Both the position numbers and the translations under genes were made by a program. Positions 43,816 through 51,993 of a DNA stretch of 63,205 nt are shown here, piece by piece. Under the pieces are notes generated by a model. The model was not told where the DNA came from, did not search any database, and worked only from the letters and a program-made list of their open reading frames with translations. How positions within the stretch are numbered: the first letter of the stretch is position 1; each line of letters begins with the position of its first letter. The stretch lies in NCBI RefSeq assembly GCF_003337425.1, contig NZ_QPJU01000005.1, positions 1 through 63,205 of the forward strand, read 5' to 3'. The stretch is from Extensimonas vulgaris. GTDB lineage: Bacteria; Pseudomonadota; Gammaproteobacteria; Burkholderiales; Burkholderiaceae_C.

Positions 43816-44604
43816 ATGAGCGAATCCCCTCCGGTGATCGTCAGCCGCAGCGGCGCGGTGGGTGTGATCGAGCTCGCACGGCCCGACAAGTTCAATTGCC
43901 TGTCGCTGGCCGTGCACGCCGCACTCGAGGCGGCCATCGACGACTTCGAAAAGCCCGGCTCCGGCGTGCGCGCAGTCTTGATCCGTGCCCAGGGCAAGCA
44001 TTTTTGCACCGGCGCCGATCTCGACGAGGTCAAGTCGCTGCGCAGCGACCAGGCCAAGATCGAGCACTTCATCCGCTACGGTCACAGCGTGCTGCGCCGG
44101 CTCGAAGCGAGCCCCTTGCCCATCGTGGCAGCCTGCCAGGGGCTGGTGCTCGCGGGTGGTACCGAGTTGATGCTCGCCTGTGACGTGGTCTTTGCCGCCA
44201 AGGACGCGCGCTTCGGCGACCAGCATGCGCAGTTCGGCCTGGTGCCGGGCTGGGGCGGCAGCCAGCGCTTCCCACGCATCGTGGGCCTGCGCCGCGGGCT
44301 GGACTTGTTCTTCACGGCACGCTGGATAGACGCCGATATGGCGCTGCAGTGGGGCTTGGTGAACTACGTGGTCGAGCCCGAAAAACTCGCGGAAGCGGCG
44401 CTCGAATACTGCACCAAGATCACCACGCGCAGCCGCGCCGGCATTGCCACCATGAAGCGCCTGGCGCGCGAGGGGCTCGAAGGCTCGCTCGCCGATGGCC
44501 TCAAGCTCGAACAAGACATCGTCACGGGTGCCTTGCTCAGCGAGGACGTCAGCGAGGGTTTGGCGGCCTTCGAAGGGCGCCGCGCCCCTGTTTTCAAGTC
44601 CTGA
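43816..44604 (+). CDS. Enoyl-CoA hydratase/isomerase (module 1)
   Basis: A 262-residue crotonase-fold protein starting directly after the preceding stop. It has RAQGKHFCTGADLDEV (oxyanion hole 1), ACQGLVLAGGTELMLACDVV (oxyanion hole 2), QFGLVPGWGGSQRF, and a usual C-terminal trimerisation helix. The catalytic hydratase Glu position in ELMLACD is present. Within the module it would hydrate the carboxylated enoyl-CoA, analogous to methylglutaconyl- or isohexenylglutaconyl-CoA hydratase. A CCGGC/GCCGG hairpin lies in the 88-bp gap downstream. Confidence 0.87.
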   Translation: MSESPPVIVSRSGAVGVIELARPDKFNCLSLAVHAALEAAIDDFEKPGSGVRAVLIRAQGKHFCTGADLDEVKSLRSDQAKIEHFIRYGHSVLRRLEASPLPIVAACQGLVLAGGTELMLACDVVFAAKDARFGDQHAQFGLVPGWGGSQRFPRIVGLRRGLDLFFTARWIDADMALQWGLVNYVVEPEKLAEAALEYCTKITTRSRAGIATMKRLAREGLEGSLADGLKLEQDIVTGALLSEDVSEGLAAFEGRRAPVFKS

Positions 44605-44692
44605 GTCAGGACGTCCCGCGCAGCGTGCGTGGTGTCTCCGGCCTTCGCCGGGGCCATGCGCGCTTCGCTCCCGTGCTTTTCGACACCGCACC

Positions 44693-46300
44693 ATGACCAT
44701 TCTTTCTTCACGCATTTCCACGTCGGACGAGGAATTCCGGCGCAACCAGGAAGCCTACGAGGCAGCGCTTGCCGACTTGCAGGCGCGGCGCCGGCGTGCG
44801 CTCGCGGGTGGGCCGCCCAAGGCGCGCGAAAAGCACCTGGCGCGCAACAAAATCCTGCCGCGCGAGCGCGTGGAAGTGCTGCTCGACCCGGGTTCGCCGT
44901 TTCTCGAAATCGGCATGCTCGCGGGCGAAGACATGTACGAGGGCGTGCCGCCCGGCGCGAGCATCATCACCGGCATCGGCCTGGTGCAGGGGCGCCCGTG
45001 CATGATCATTGCCAACGACGCCACCGTCAAAGGCGGCACCTACTACGGCATGACCTGCAAAAAGCACGTGCGCGCGCAGCAGATCGCGTGGCAGCACCGG
45101 CTGCCGTGCATCACGCTGGTGGACAGCGGCGGCGCCTTTTTGCCCGACATGGCCAACATCTTTCCCGACGCGGGGCAGTTCGGCAGCATCTTCAACAACC
45201 AGGTGCGCATGTCGGCCGAGGGCATACAGCAGATCGCCGTGGTGCTCGGGCCTTGCACGGCCGGCGGCGCCTACATCCCGGCGCTGTGCGACGAGGTCGT
45301 GATCGTCAAGGAGCAGGGCTACATGTACCTCGGCGGCCCCGAACTCACGTTTGCCGCCACGGGCGAGACCGTGGATGCCGAGTCGCTCGGCGGCGCCAAG
45401 ATGCACTGCAGCGTGAGCGGCGTGACCGACCACATCGCCGAGGACGACCGCCACGCGCTCGCGATCACGCGCGAGATCGTGCGCGACCTTGGCGAGGTGC
45501 CCAAGCCGCGCTGGACGCGCCAGCCCTCGCTGCCGCCGCGCTACGACCCGCGCGAAATCTACGGCATCATCAGCCGCGACCCCAAATTCCCCACCGACAC
45601 GCGCGAAATCCTCGCGCGCTTCGTCGATGACAGCCGCTTCCAGGAATTCAAGCCCCTGTATGGCGACACCCTGCTCACGGGCTTTGCGCGCATCCATGGG
45701 CACGAAATCGGCATCCTCGCGAACCAGGGCGTGCTGTTTCCCGAAAGCGCGATGAAGGCGGCGCATTTCATCGACCTGTGTTGCCAGCGCGACATTCCGC
45801 TGTTGTTCATGGCCGACGTCACGGGCTTCATGGTCGGGCGCGCGGCCGAGCAGGCCGGCATCGCCAAGGCCGGCGCGAAGATGATCACGGCCATGGCCTC
45901 GGCCAACGTGCCCAAATACACCATCATCATCGGCGCCTCGTATGGCGCGGGCTATCTGGCCATGTGCGGGCGGCCGTTCAACCCCACGGCCATGTTCGCC
46001 TGGCCCACGGGCCGCGCCGCGATCATGGGGCCCGAGCAGGCCGCCACCGTGATGGCGCTGGTGCGCCGGCAGATCAACAAGAGCGAGGGCAGGGAGTGGA
46101 CGCCCGAGGAAGAAGAGGCTTTCAAGGCGCCCGTGCGCAAGATCTATGAGGACTTCCAGCCCGCGAAGAATTTTTCTTCCAACCTGTGGGTGGACGGCAT
46201 TCTCGATCCGGTCGAAACACGCGACGCGATGGGCCTGCTGCTCGACCTGGCCTCGCGCACTGCGGCCAAGCCGACGCCGTTCGGCATCTTCCGTTTCTGA
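44693..46300 (+). CDS. Acyl-CoA carboxylase beta subunit (carboxyltransferase), module 1
   Basis: A 535-residue carboxyltransferase of the MCC/GCC beta-subunit type. It has NDATVKGGTYYGMTCKKHVRA, LVDSGGAFLPD, GPCTAGGAYIPAL and the C-terminal crotonase domain with GFMVGRAAEQAGIAKAGAKM and GASYGAGYLAMCGR. It transfers CO2 from biotin on the alpha subunit to the gamma-carbon of a 3-methyl-enoyl-CoA. Sequence differs notably from the second beta subunit at 49560, so the two presumably have different chain-length preferences. ATG 44693 is chosen because upstream frame is non-homologous; the ribosome-binding site is weak. Confidence 0.9.
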   Translation: MTILSSRISTSDEEFRRNQEAYEAALADLQARRRRALAGGPPKAREKHLARNKILPRERVEVLLDPGSPFLEIGMLAGEDMYEGVPPGASIITGIGLVQGRPCMIIANDATVKGGTYYGMTCKKHVRAQQIAWQHRLPCITLVDSGGAFLPDMANIFPDAGQFGSIFNNQVRMSAEGIQQIAVVLGPCTAGGAYIPALCDEVVIVKEQGYMYLGGPELTFAATGETVDAESLGGAKMHCSVSGVTDHIAEDDRHALAITREIVRDLGEVPKPRWTRQPSLPPRYDPREIYGIISRDPKFPTDTREILARFVDDSRFQEFKPLYGDTLLTGFARIHGHEIGILANQGVLFPESAMKAAHFIDLCCQRDIPLLFMADVTGFMVGRAAEQAGIAKAGAKMITAMASANVPKYTIIIGASYGAGYLAMCGRPFNPTAMFAWPTGRAAIMGPEQAATVMALVRRQINKSEGREWTPEEEEAFKAPVRKIYEDFQPAKNFSSNLWVDGILDPVETRDAMGLLLDLASRTAAKPTPFGIFRF

Positions 46301-46390
46301 GAGGCTGAGAGTTTTGCTTACGGGCAGTGCCGACGCACCGGGTTTGTGTGCCGCTGCGGCGGTTCTCTTCGATCCACAGAGTTTCACGAG

Positions 46391-48400
46391 ATGATCAAAA
46401 AAGTCCTCATTGCCAACCGCGGCGAAATCGCCTGCCGCATCGCGCGCACCTGCCGCAAGCTCGGCCTCGAAGTGGCCACCGTGCATTCGAGCGCGGAGCG
46501 TTTTGCGCGCCACGTGCGCGAGATCGGTGAATCGGTCGAAATCGGCGGCGCCGCGCCCGCCGAGAGCTATCTGCGCATAGACGCCATCGTGGCGGCTGCA
46601 CGCCGCGTCGGTGCTGATGCGGTGCACCCGGGCTACGGCTTTTTGTCTGAAAACGCCGACTTCGTGCGCGCGCTCGACGCCGCGGGGCTGACCTTTATCG
46701 GCCCGCGCGCCGAAACGATGGAGCGCATCGGCGGCAAGGCCAGCGCCAAGATCGAGGCGCAGCGCGCCGGCGTGCCGGTGGTCCCCGGCAGCCCCGGCGG
46801 CATGAAAGACCCGGCCGAGGTGCTGCGCCTGGTGCGCAGCATGCCGCTGCCTGTGCTGCTCAAGGCCGTGGCCGGCGGCGGGGGCCGCGGCATGGCCGTG
46901 GTCGAGACGCTCGACGGCCTCGAAGGCCGCATCGAGAGCGCGATGCGCGAGGCTGAAAAGGCTTTTGGCAACGGCGAGCTGATCGTCGAGCGCTACCTGC
47001 CGCGCGTGCGCCACATCGAGGTGCAGGTTGCAGGCGACGGCCAGGGCCAGGCCATTCATCTATTCGAGCGCGAATGCACGCTGCAGCGCCGCCACCAGAA
47101 AGTGATCGAGGAGGCGCCCTCGGCCGGCCTGCCCGAGCCGCTGCGCCAGGCGATCCTGGCCGACGCGGTCAAGCTCGCCGCGAGCGTGGAATACCGCGGC
47201 CTGGGCACGGTGGAGTTCGTCGTCGCGGGCGACGAGTATTTCTTCCTCGAAGTCAACCCGCGCCTGCAGGTCGAGCACCCGGTGACCGAAGAAGTCACGG
47301 GGCTCGATCTGGTCGCGCTGCAGTTGCAGATCGCCGACAGCGGCGCCTTGCCGCTCACGCAGGACGAAGTGCGCTGCACGGGCCATGCGTTCGAGGCGCG
47401 GCTGTGCGCCGAAGACCCGGCCGCGGGCTTTCTGCCGGCCACGGGGCGTTTGCAGCTCGTCGATTTTTCGCGTGCCGGGGTGCGCATCGAGTCGGGCGTG
47501 GAAAGCGGGGACGAGATCTCGCCGTACTACGACTCGATGATCGCCAAGCTCATCGCGCATGGCCCCGACCGCGACGCCGCGCGCCGCGCTTTGCTCGCCG
47601 GCCTGCGTGCGAGCACGGTGATCGGCCTGCCGACCAACCTGCAATTTTTACAGGAGCTGCTCGAATGGCCGCAGACGCGCGATGCGAGCTTTCACACGCG
47701 GCTGATCGACGAGCGTTATGCGCCGGGTGCGGCCGCTGCGAGCGCTGCCGCACCGGGCAGCGCCGTGCCGATCGAACATCTCGCGGCCGCGGCGCTTTAC
47801 TGGCATGGGCAATGGCGCGCGCAAACGCCCGAGCTCGGCTGCTGGACGCTGGGCGGCCTTACGGGCTGGCGCTTGAATACGGGCGCCATTGCGCCGGCGC
47901 CGCAGCCTGCGCTCGTGCTCAAGCAGGGTGCGAGCGAGTGGCCGGTGCGCTTTTCGGGCGTCACTGCGCAGGGCAGCTACCGGCTGCGCATTGGTGATGA
48001 AGAAATCGAGGCCACGCAGCGCCAAATCGGCGCAGGCCGCTATCTTTTGCTGTGCAAGGAGCACGCGCTGGAGCTCACGATCTGCGGCGCTTCTGAACAG
48101 ATCGAGCTTGCGAGCGCGCTCGGCACGGCGGTGCTCTCGGCCACGTCCTACCTCGGCGGCGCGGCGAGCGACGCCGCGGCCAGCGGGCAGTTGCTCGCGC
48201 CCATGATGGGCAAGGTCGTGGCGGTGAAGGCGCAGACCGGCGACGCCGTCGTCACCGGGCAGACCGTGGTCGTGCTCGAATCGATGAAGATGGAGCTGCA
48301 CGTCACGGCGCCTTTCAACGGCAACGTGAGCAGCCTGCGTTGCCAGGTGGGCGACATGGTCGAGCGCCACCAGGTGCTGGCCGAGGTCAGCCCGGTCTGA
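46391..48400 (+). CDS. Acyl-CoA carboxylase alpha subunit (biotin carboxylase + BCCP), module 1
   Basis: A 669-residue biotin-containing subunit. The N-terminal biotin carboxylase begins IKKVLIANRGEIACRIART and has ATP-grasp motifs AVAGGGGRGM and HPGYGFLSENADF, EVNPRLQVEHPVTEEVTG and Arg of the active site. A BT-type linker follows, then the biotinyl domain with ESMKMELHV, in which Lys of about residue 633 is the biotin site. With the 44693 beta subunit it forms an alpha6beta6-type carboxylase. It sits 90 bp downstream and is followed 28 bp later by the HMG-CoA-lyase-like gene. Confidence 0.92.
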   Translation: MIKKVLIANRGEIACRIARTCRKLGLEVATVHSSAERFARHVREIGESVEIGGAAPAESYLRIDAIVAAARRVGADAVHPGYGFLSENADFVRALDAAGLTFIGPRAETMERIGGKASAKIEAQRAGVPVVPGSPGGMKDPAEVLRLVRSMPLPVLLKAVAGGGGRGMAVVETLDGLEGRIESAMREAEKAFGNGELIVERYLPRVRHIEVQVAGDGQGQAIHLFERECTLQRRHQKVIEEAPSAGLPEPLRQAILADAVKLAASVEYRGLGTVEFVVAGDEYFFLEVNPRLQVEHPVTEEVTGLDLVALQLQIADSGALPLTQDEVRCTGHAFEARLCAEDPAAGFLPATGRLQLVDFSRAGVRIESGVESGDEISPYYDSMIAKLIAHGPDRDAARRALLAGLRASTVIGLPTNLQFLQELLEWPQTRDASFHTRLIDERYAPGAAAASAAAPGSAVPIEHLAAAALYWHGQWRAQTPELGCWTLGGLTGWRLNTGAIAPAPQPALVLKQGASEWPVRFSGVTAQGSYRLRIGDEEIEATQRQIGAGRYLLLCKEHALELTICGASEQIELASALGTAVLSATSYLGGAASDAAASGQLLAPMMGKVVAVKAQTGDAVVTGQTVVVLESMKMELHVTAPFNGNVSSLRCQVGDMVERHQVLAEVSPV

Positions 48401-48428
48401 AGCTGAAAAATCACCCAAGGAGACCACC

Positions 48429-49397
48429 GTGAGCGACTTGCCCCGTTCCGTAGAGTTCCACGAAGAAGGCCCGCGCGAGGGTTTTCAGATGGAAAAGCAA
48501 ACCTTCCCGCTGGCCGACCGCGTGGCGCTGATCAACGCCTTGTCGGCCGCCGGGCTCAAGCAGATCCAGGTGGCTTCGTTCGTGAGCCCGCGCGCGGTGC
48601 CGCAGATGGCCGACGCGCCCGAGCTGTTCGCGGCGATCACCAAGCGCCCCGGCACGCGCTACACGGCGCTGTGGCTCAACGACAACGGCTTCGAGCGCGC
48701 GCGCGCCTGCGAGCAGGTGGACCTCGACGGCAAGCTGATGTTCTACACCACCGAGCCGTTTTCGCAGCGCAACAACAACTGCAGCGTGGCCGAGGGTCGC
48801 GAGCGCCAGCTCGGCTGGCTGGACCGCTACATCGCGCTGGGCATCCCGGTCGAAAAAGCCTACGTGATCACGGCCTTCGGCTGCAACCTCGGCGGCCCCG
48901 TGCCGGTGTCGGCCGTGACCGACCACATTCGCTGGCTCATCGATGCCTGTGCCGACCGCAGCGTGCCGCTGCCCGCGCTCTACCTGGCCGACACCATGGG
49001 CTGGGCCAACCCTGAAGAGATCAAACGCCGCATCGCCGCGGTGCGTGAGCTTGCGCCCGACGCGGCCATCGGCCTGCACCTGCACGACACGCGCGGCGCG
49101 GGCGGTGCCAACGTCTATGCGGCGCTGCAAATGGGCGTGCGCCTGTTCGACAGCTCGGTCGCGGGCCTGGGTGGCTGCCCGTTCGCGGGGCACAAGCACG
49201 GCGGCGCGGCAGGCAACATCTGCACCGAAGACATGGTGTTCATGTGCGAGGAGATGGGCATAGAAACCGGCATAGACCTCGAGGCGCTGATCGAGGCCGC
49301 GCGCCTGGCCGAGCGCATCATCGGCCGCCCGCTCTCCGGGCACGTCATGCACAGCGGCTCGCTCAAGGCTTTTCGCGAAGGCGCTGCAGCGCACTGA
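48429..49397 (+). CDS. HMG-CoA-lyase-like protein of the EGPREGFQ subfamily
   Basis: A 322-residue TIM-barrel lyase of the DRE family. Conserved parts are GLHLHDTRGAGGANV with the two metal His, the active-site loop VAGLGGCPFAGHKHGGAAGN with the catalytic Cys, and ITAFGCNLGGPVP. The usual GPRDGLQ motif reads EGPREGFQ, so the catalytic/metal Asp is Glu. That position is critical in classical HMG-CoA lyase, so this protein probably belongs to a subfamily cleaving another 3-hydroxy-3-methylacyl-CoA. It stands between two carboxylase modules, where cleavage of the hydrated carboxylation product to acetoacetate and a shorter acyl-CoA is expected. Confidence 0.82.
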   Translation: MSDLPRSVEFHEEGPREGFQMEKQTFPLADRVALINALSAAGLKQIQVASFVSPRAVPQMADAPELFAAITKRPGTRYTALWLNDNGFERARACEQVDLDGKLMFYTTEPFSQRNNNCSVAEGRERQLGWLDRYIALGIPVEKAYVITAFGCNLGGPVPVSAVTDHIRWLIDACADRSVPLPALYLADTMGWANPEEIKRRIAAVRELAPDAAIGLHLHDTRGAGGANVYAALQMGVRLFDSSVAGLGGCPFAGHKHGGAAGNICTEDMVFMCEEMGIETGIDLEALIEAARLAERIIGRPLSGHVMHSGSLKAFREGAAAH

Positions 49398-49426
49398 AAA
49401 AATGGTTTTTTACTATTGAAAAAGAA

Positions 49427-49462
49427 GCTGCTAGCGCAGATGAATAAAGCGCCAATTGCTAG
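49427..49462. repeat. Degenerate CTAGCGC REP-like sequence
   Basis: GCTGCTAGCGC (49427-49437) and GCGCCAATTGCTAG (49449-49462) resemble the arms of the palindrome at 23011-23035 with decay. It lies in the AT-rich 162-bp gap between the lyase-like gene and the second carboxylase module; the gap may also hold that module's promoter. Confidence 0.45.
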
Positions 49463-49559
49463 TTTTGTTTGTATATTTTTGTTATGAAATCTATAGCAAT
49501 TCCCTGTGCCCGCAAACCTGCCCTGCAGCACCGGGCCTGTCGTCCAAGAGGTGGTGACC

Positions 49560-51164
49560 ATGGCCGTGCTTGAGTCGCACATCGACGTGCGCGGCGCAGC
49601 GTTCGCGCAGAACCTGCGTTTTCACCGCGAAGAAATCGCGCGGCTGCGAGAGCGCTTGCGCGCGGCTGCGACGGGCGGGCGCGACGCGCACATCCGGCGC
49701 CACCGTGCGCGCGGCAAATGGCTGGTGCGCGAGCGCATCAACTTCATCGTCGATGACGGCACGCCTTTTCTGGAGCTTTCGCCGCTCGCGGCCTGGGGGC
49801 AGTACGGCAACGAGGTGCCGGGCGCGGGCATCGTCACCGGCGTCGGCATCGTGGCCGGGCGGCCCTGCATGTTCATCGCCAACGACGCGACCGTGAAGGG
49901 CGGCTCGTTCTTCCACGAAACCGTGAAAAAGCACGTGCGGGCGCAAGAGATCGCGCAGCGCCTGCGCCTGCCGTGCCTGTACCTCGTCGATTGCGGCGGC
50001 GCTTACCTGCCCGAGCAGGATCGCGTTTTTCCCGACAAAGACCACTTCGGCAACAGTTTTCACCGCCAATGCCGCATGTCGCAAGACGGCATCCCGCAGC
50101 TTTCCGCCGTGTTCGGCGGCTGCACCGCCGGCGGCGCGTACATTCCGGCGCTCTCCGACGAAGTGATCATGGTGCGCGGCAACGCGCGCATCCACCTGGG
50201 CGGCCCCTCCATCGTCAAGATCGCGATCAACGAGACGGTCGATGGCGAAACCCTGGGCGGCGCCGAGATGCACACGCGCGTTTCGGGCGTGAGCGACTAC
50301 CTGGCCGACGATGAGGCGCAGGCGCTCGCGCTGCTGCGCCAGGTGGTGGCCAAGCTGCCGCCCGAGCCGGGCGCGCTCGCGCTCGTGCCGCCGCTGGCGC
50401 CGCGTCCGCCGCGCTATGACCCGGCCGAGCTCGACGGCATCGTGCCCGCCGACCCCAAGCAGCCCTACGATGCGCGCGAAATCATCGCGCGCCTGCTCGA
50501 CGGCAGCGAATTCCACGAGTTCAAGCCGCTGTGGGGCGAGACGCTGGTCACGGGCTTCGGTGTGCTGCACGGCCAGCCCGTGGCCGTGCTCGCGAACAAT
50601 GGCGCGCTCATCGCCGAGGCGTCGCTCAAGGGCGCGCACTTCATCGAACTGGCCAACCAGCGCGGCGTGCCGCTGCTGTTTTTGCACAACATTGCAGGCT
50701 TCATGGTCGGCAGCGAGGCCGAACGCGCCGGCATCGCCAAACACAGCGCGAAGATGGTTTATGCGCAGTCGTGCGCGCGCGTGCCCAAGCTCTCGCTGGT
50801 CGTGGGCGGCTCGTACGGCGCGGGCAACTATGGCATGTGCGGGCGCGGTTTCGAGCCCGAATTTTTGTTCGCCTGGCCGAGCGCGCGCGTGGCCACCATG
50901 AGCGCCGACATCGCGAGCAACGTCATGACCGAACTCGCGCGCTCCAACCTGCGCGGTCCGGCCGACGAGGCGCGCGTGGCCGAGGTCGAGCGCCAGGTGC
51001 GCGAACAATATGCGCGCCAGAGCGACCCGTATTACGCCACTTCGCGCCTGTGGGACGACGGGCTCATCGAGCCCTCGGCCTCGCGCGACGTGCTGGGCCT
51101 GGCGCTCGCGCTCGCCATGCGCCGCAGCGTGCCGCAGACGGCGACGCCCGTGTACCGCATGTAA
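49560..51164 (+). CDS. Acyl-CoA carboxylase beta subunit, module 2
   Basis: A 534-residue carboxyltransferase. ATG 49560 (AVLESHIDVRGAAFAQN) matches the typical MCC-beta N-terminus and follows AAGAGG; the ATG at 49506 is unlikely. Motifs are NDATVKGGSFFHETVKKHVRA, LVDCGGAYLPEQDRVFPDKDHFG, GCTAGGAYIPAL and NIAGFMVGSEAERAGIAKHSAK and GGSYGAGNYGMCGRGF. It looks closer to LiuB (3-methylcrotonyl-CoA carboxylase beta) than the 44693 protein does, but has HR in the stretch that reads FN in the LiuB relatives I recall (FGNSFHRQ). It opens the operon beta, hydratase, alpha, dehydrogenase. Confidence 0.9.
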   Translation: MAVLESHIDVRGAAFAQNLRFHREEIARLRERLRAAATGGRDAHIRRHRARGKWLVRERINFIVDDGTPFLELSPLAAWGQYGNEVPGAGIVTGVGIVAGRPCMFIANDATVKGGSFFHETVKKHVRAQEIAQRLRLPCLYLVDCGGAYLPEQDRVFPDKDHFGNSFHRQCRMSQDGIPQLSAVFGGCTAGGAYIPALSDEVIMVRGNARIHLGGPSIVKIAINETVDGETLGGAEMHTRVSGVSDYLADDEAQALALLRQVVAKLPPEPGALALVPPLAPRPPRYDPAELDGIVPADPKQPYDAREIIARLLDGSEFHEFKPLWGETLVTGFGVLHGQPVAVLANNGALIAEASLKGAHFIELANQRGVPLLFLHNIAGFMVGSEAERAGIAKHSAKMVYAQSCARVPKLSLVVGGSYGAGNYGMCGRGFEPEFLFAWPSARVATMSADIASNVMTELARSNLRGPADEARVAEVERQVREQYARQSDPYYATSRLWDDGLIEPSASRDVLGLALALAMRRSVPQTATPVYRM

Positions 51165-51195
51165 GCCTTCCGCAAAAAGAAAGAAAGTCCGATCG

Positions 51196-51993
51196 ATGAC
51201 CACTCCGCATTTCGAAACCCTGCTGCTCGACATCGACGCGCGCGGCATCGCCCGCCTCACGCTGAACCGCCCCGACACGCACAACGCGCTCAACGCCACG
51301 CTGATCCATGAATTGCACCGCGCCGCCGAATGGCTGGGCCGTGCTGACGGCGTGCGCGCCGTGGTGCTCACAGGCGCGGGCAAGACCTTCTGCGCCGGCG
51401 GCGACCTCGGCTGGATGCAGGAAAACATGAAGAAAACCCGCGCCCAGCGTGTCAGCGAAAGCGGCGACCTCGCGCGCATGCTGCGCGCCCTGAACGAGAT
51501 GCCGCTGCCGCTGATCGGGCGCATCAACGGCCCGGCTTACGGCGGCGGCGTGGGCATGATCTCGGTGTGCGACATCGCCATCGGCGTCGATAGGGGCGTG
51601 TATTCGCTCACCGAGGTGCGCCTGGGCCTGCTGCCCGCGAACATCGCGCCCTACGTGGTCGCGCGCATGGGCGAGGCGAACGCGCGCCGCACCTTCCTCA
51701 CGGCGCGGCGCATGAGCGGGGCCGAGGCGCGCAGCCTGGGCCTGCTCTCCGACGTGGTGAGCGCCGAGCAGCTCGACGCCGCCGTCGAGCGCGAGATCGC
51801 CGACCTGCTGCAATGCGCGCCCGGCGCCGTCGCCGCGACCAAAAAGCTCATCGCCTACGTGCACACGCACGACCTCGACACCAACATGATCTACACCGCC
51901 GACAAGCTCGCCGACGCCTGGGAAACCGACGAGGGCCGCGAAGGCATCACGGCATTCTTTGCCAAACGCGCGCCGTTCTGGCGCCAGGGATGA
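51196..51993 (+). CDS. Methylglutaconyl-CoA hydratase-like crotonase (LiuC/AtuE type)
   Basis: A 265-residue crotonase. The family motifs are TGAGKTFCAGGDLGWM, NGPAYGGGVGMISVCDIAIG and the LiuC/AUH-like stretch LTEVRLGLLPANIAPYVVARMG followed by ARR. These point to hydration of the glutaconyl-type product of the adjacent carboxylase. It lies 31 bp after the beta subunit. The alpha subunit start overlaps its stop (ATGA), so the stoichiometry is probably set by translational coupling. Confidence 0.88.
   Translation: MTTPHFETLLLDIDARGIARLTLNRPDTHNALNATLIHELHRAAEWLGRADGVRAVVLTGAGKTFCAGGDLGWMQENMKKTRAQRVSESGDLARMLRALNEMPLPLIGRINGPAYGGGVGMISVCDIAIGVDRGVYSLTEVRLGLLPANIAPYVVARMGEANARRTFLTARRMSGAEARSLGLLSDVVSAEQLDAAVEREIADLLQCAPGAVAATKKLIAYVHTHDLDTNMIYTADKLADAWETDEGREGITAFFAKRAPFWRQG

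Noticed and set aside
44708-47059. 783-residue minus-strand open frame across the carboxylase genes
   Set aside because: It spans two real genes and the gap between them, with no motif; it is an antisense shadow.
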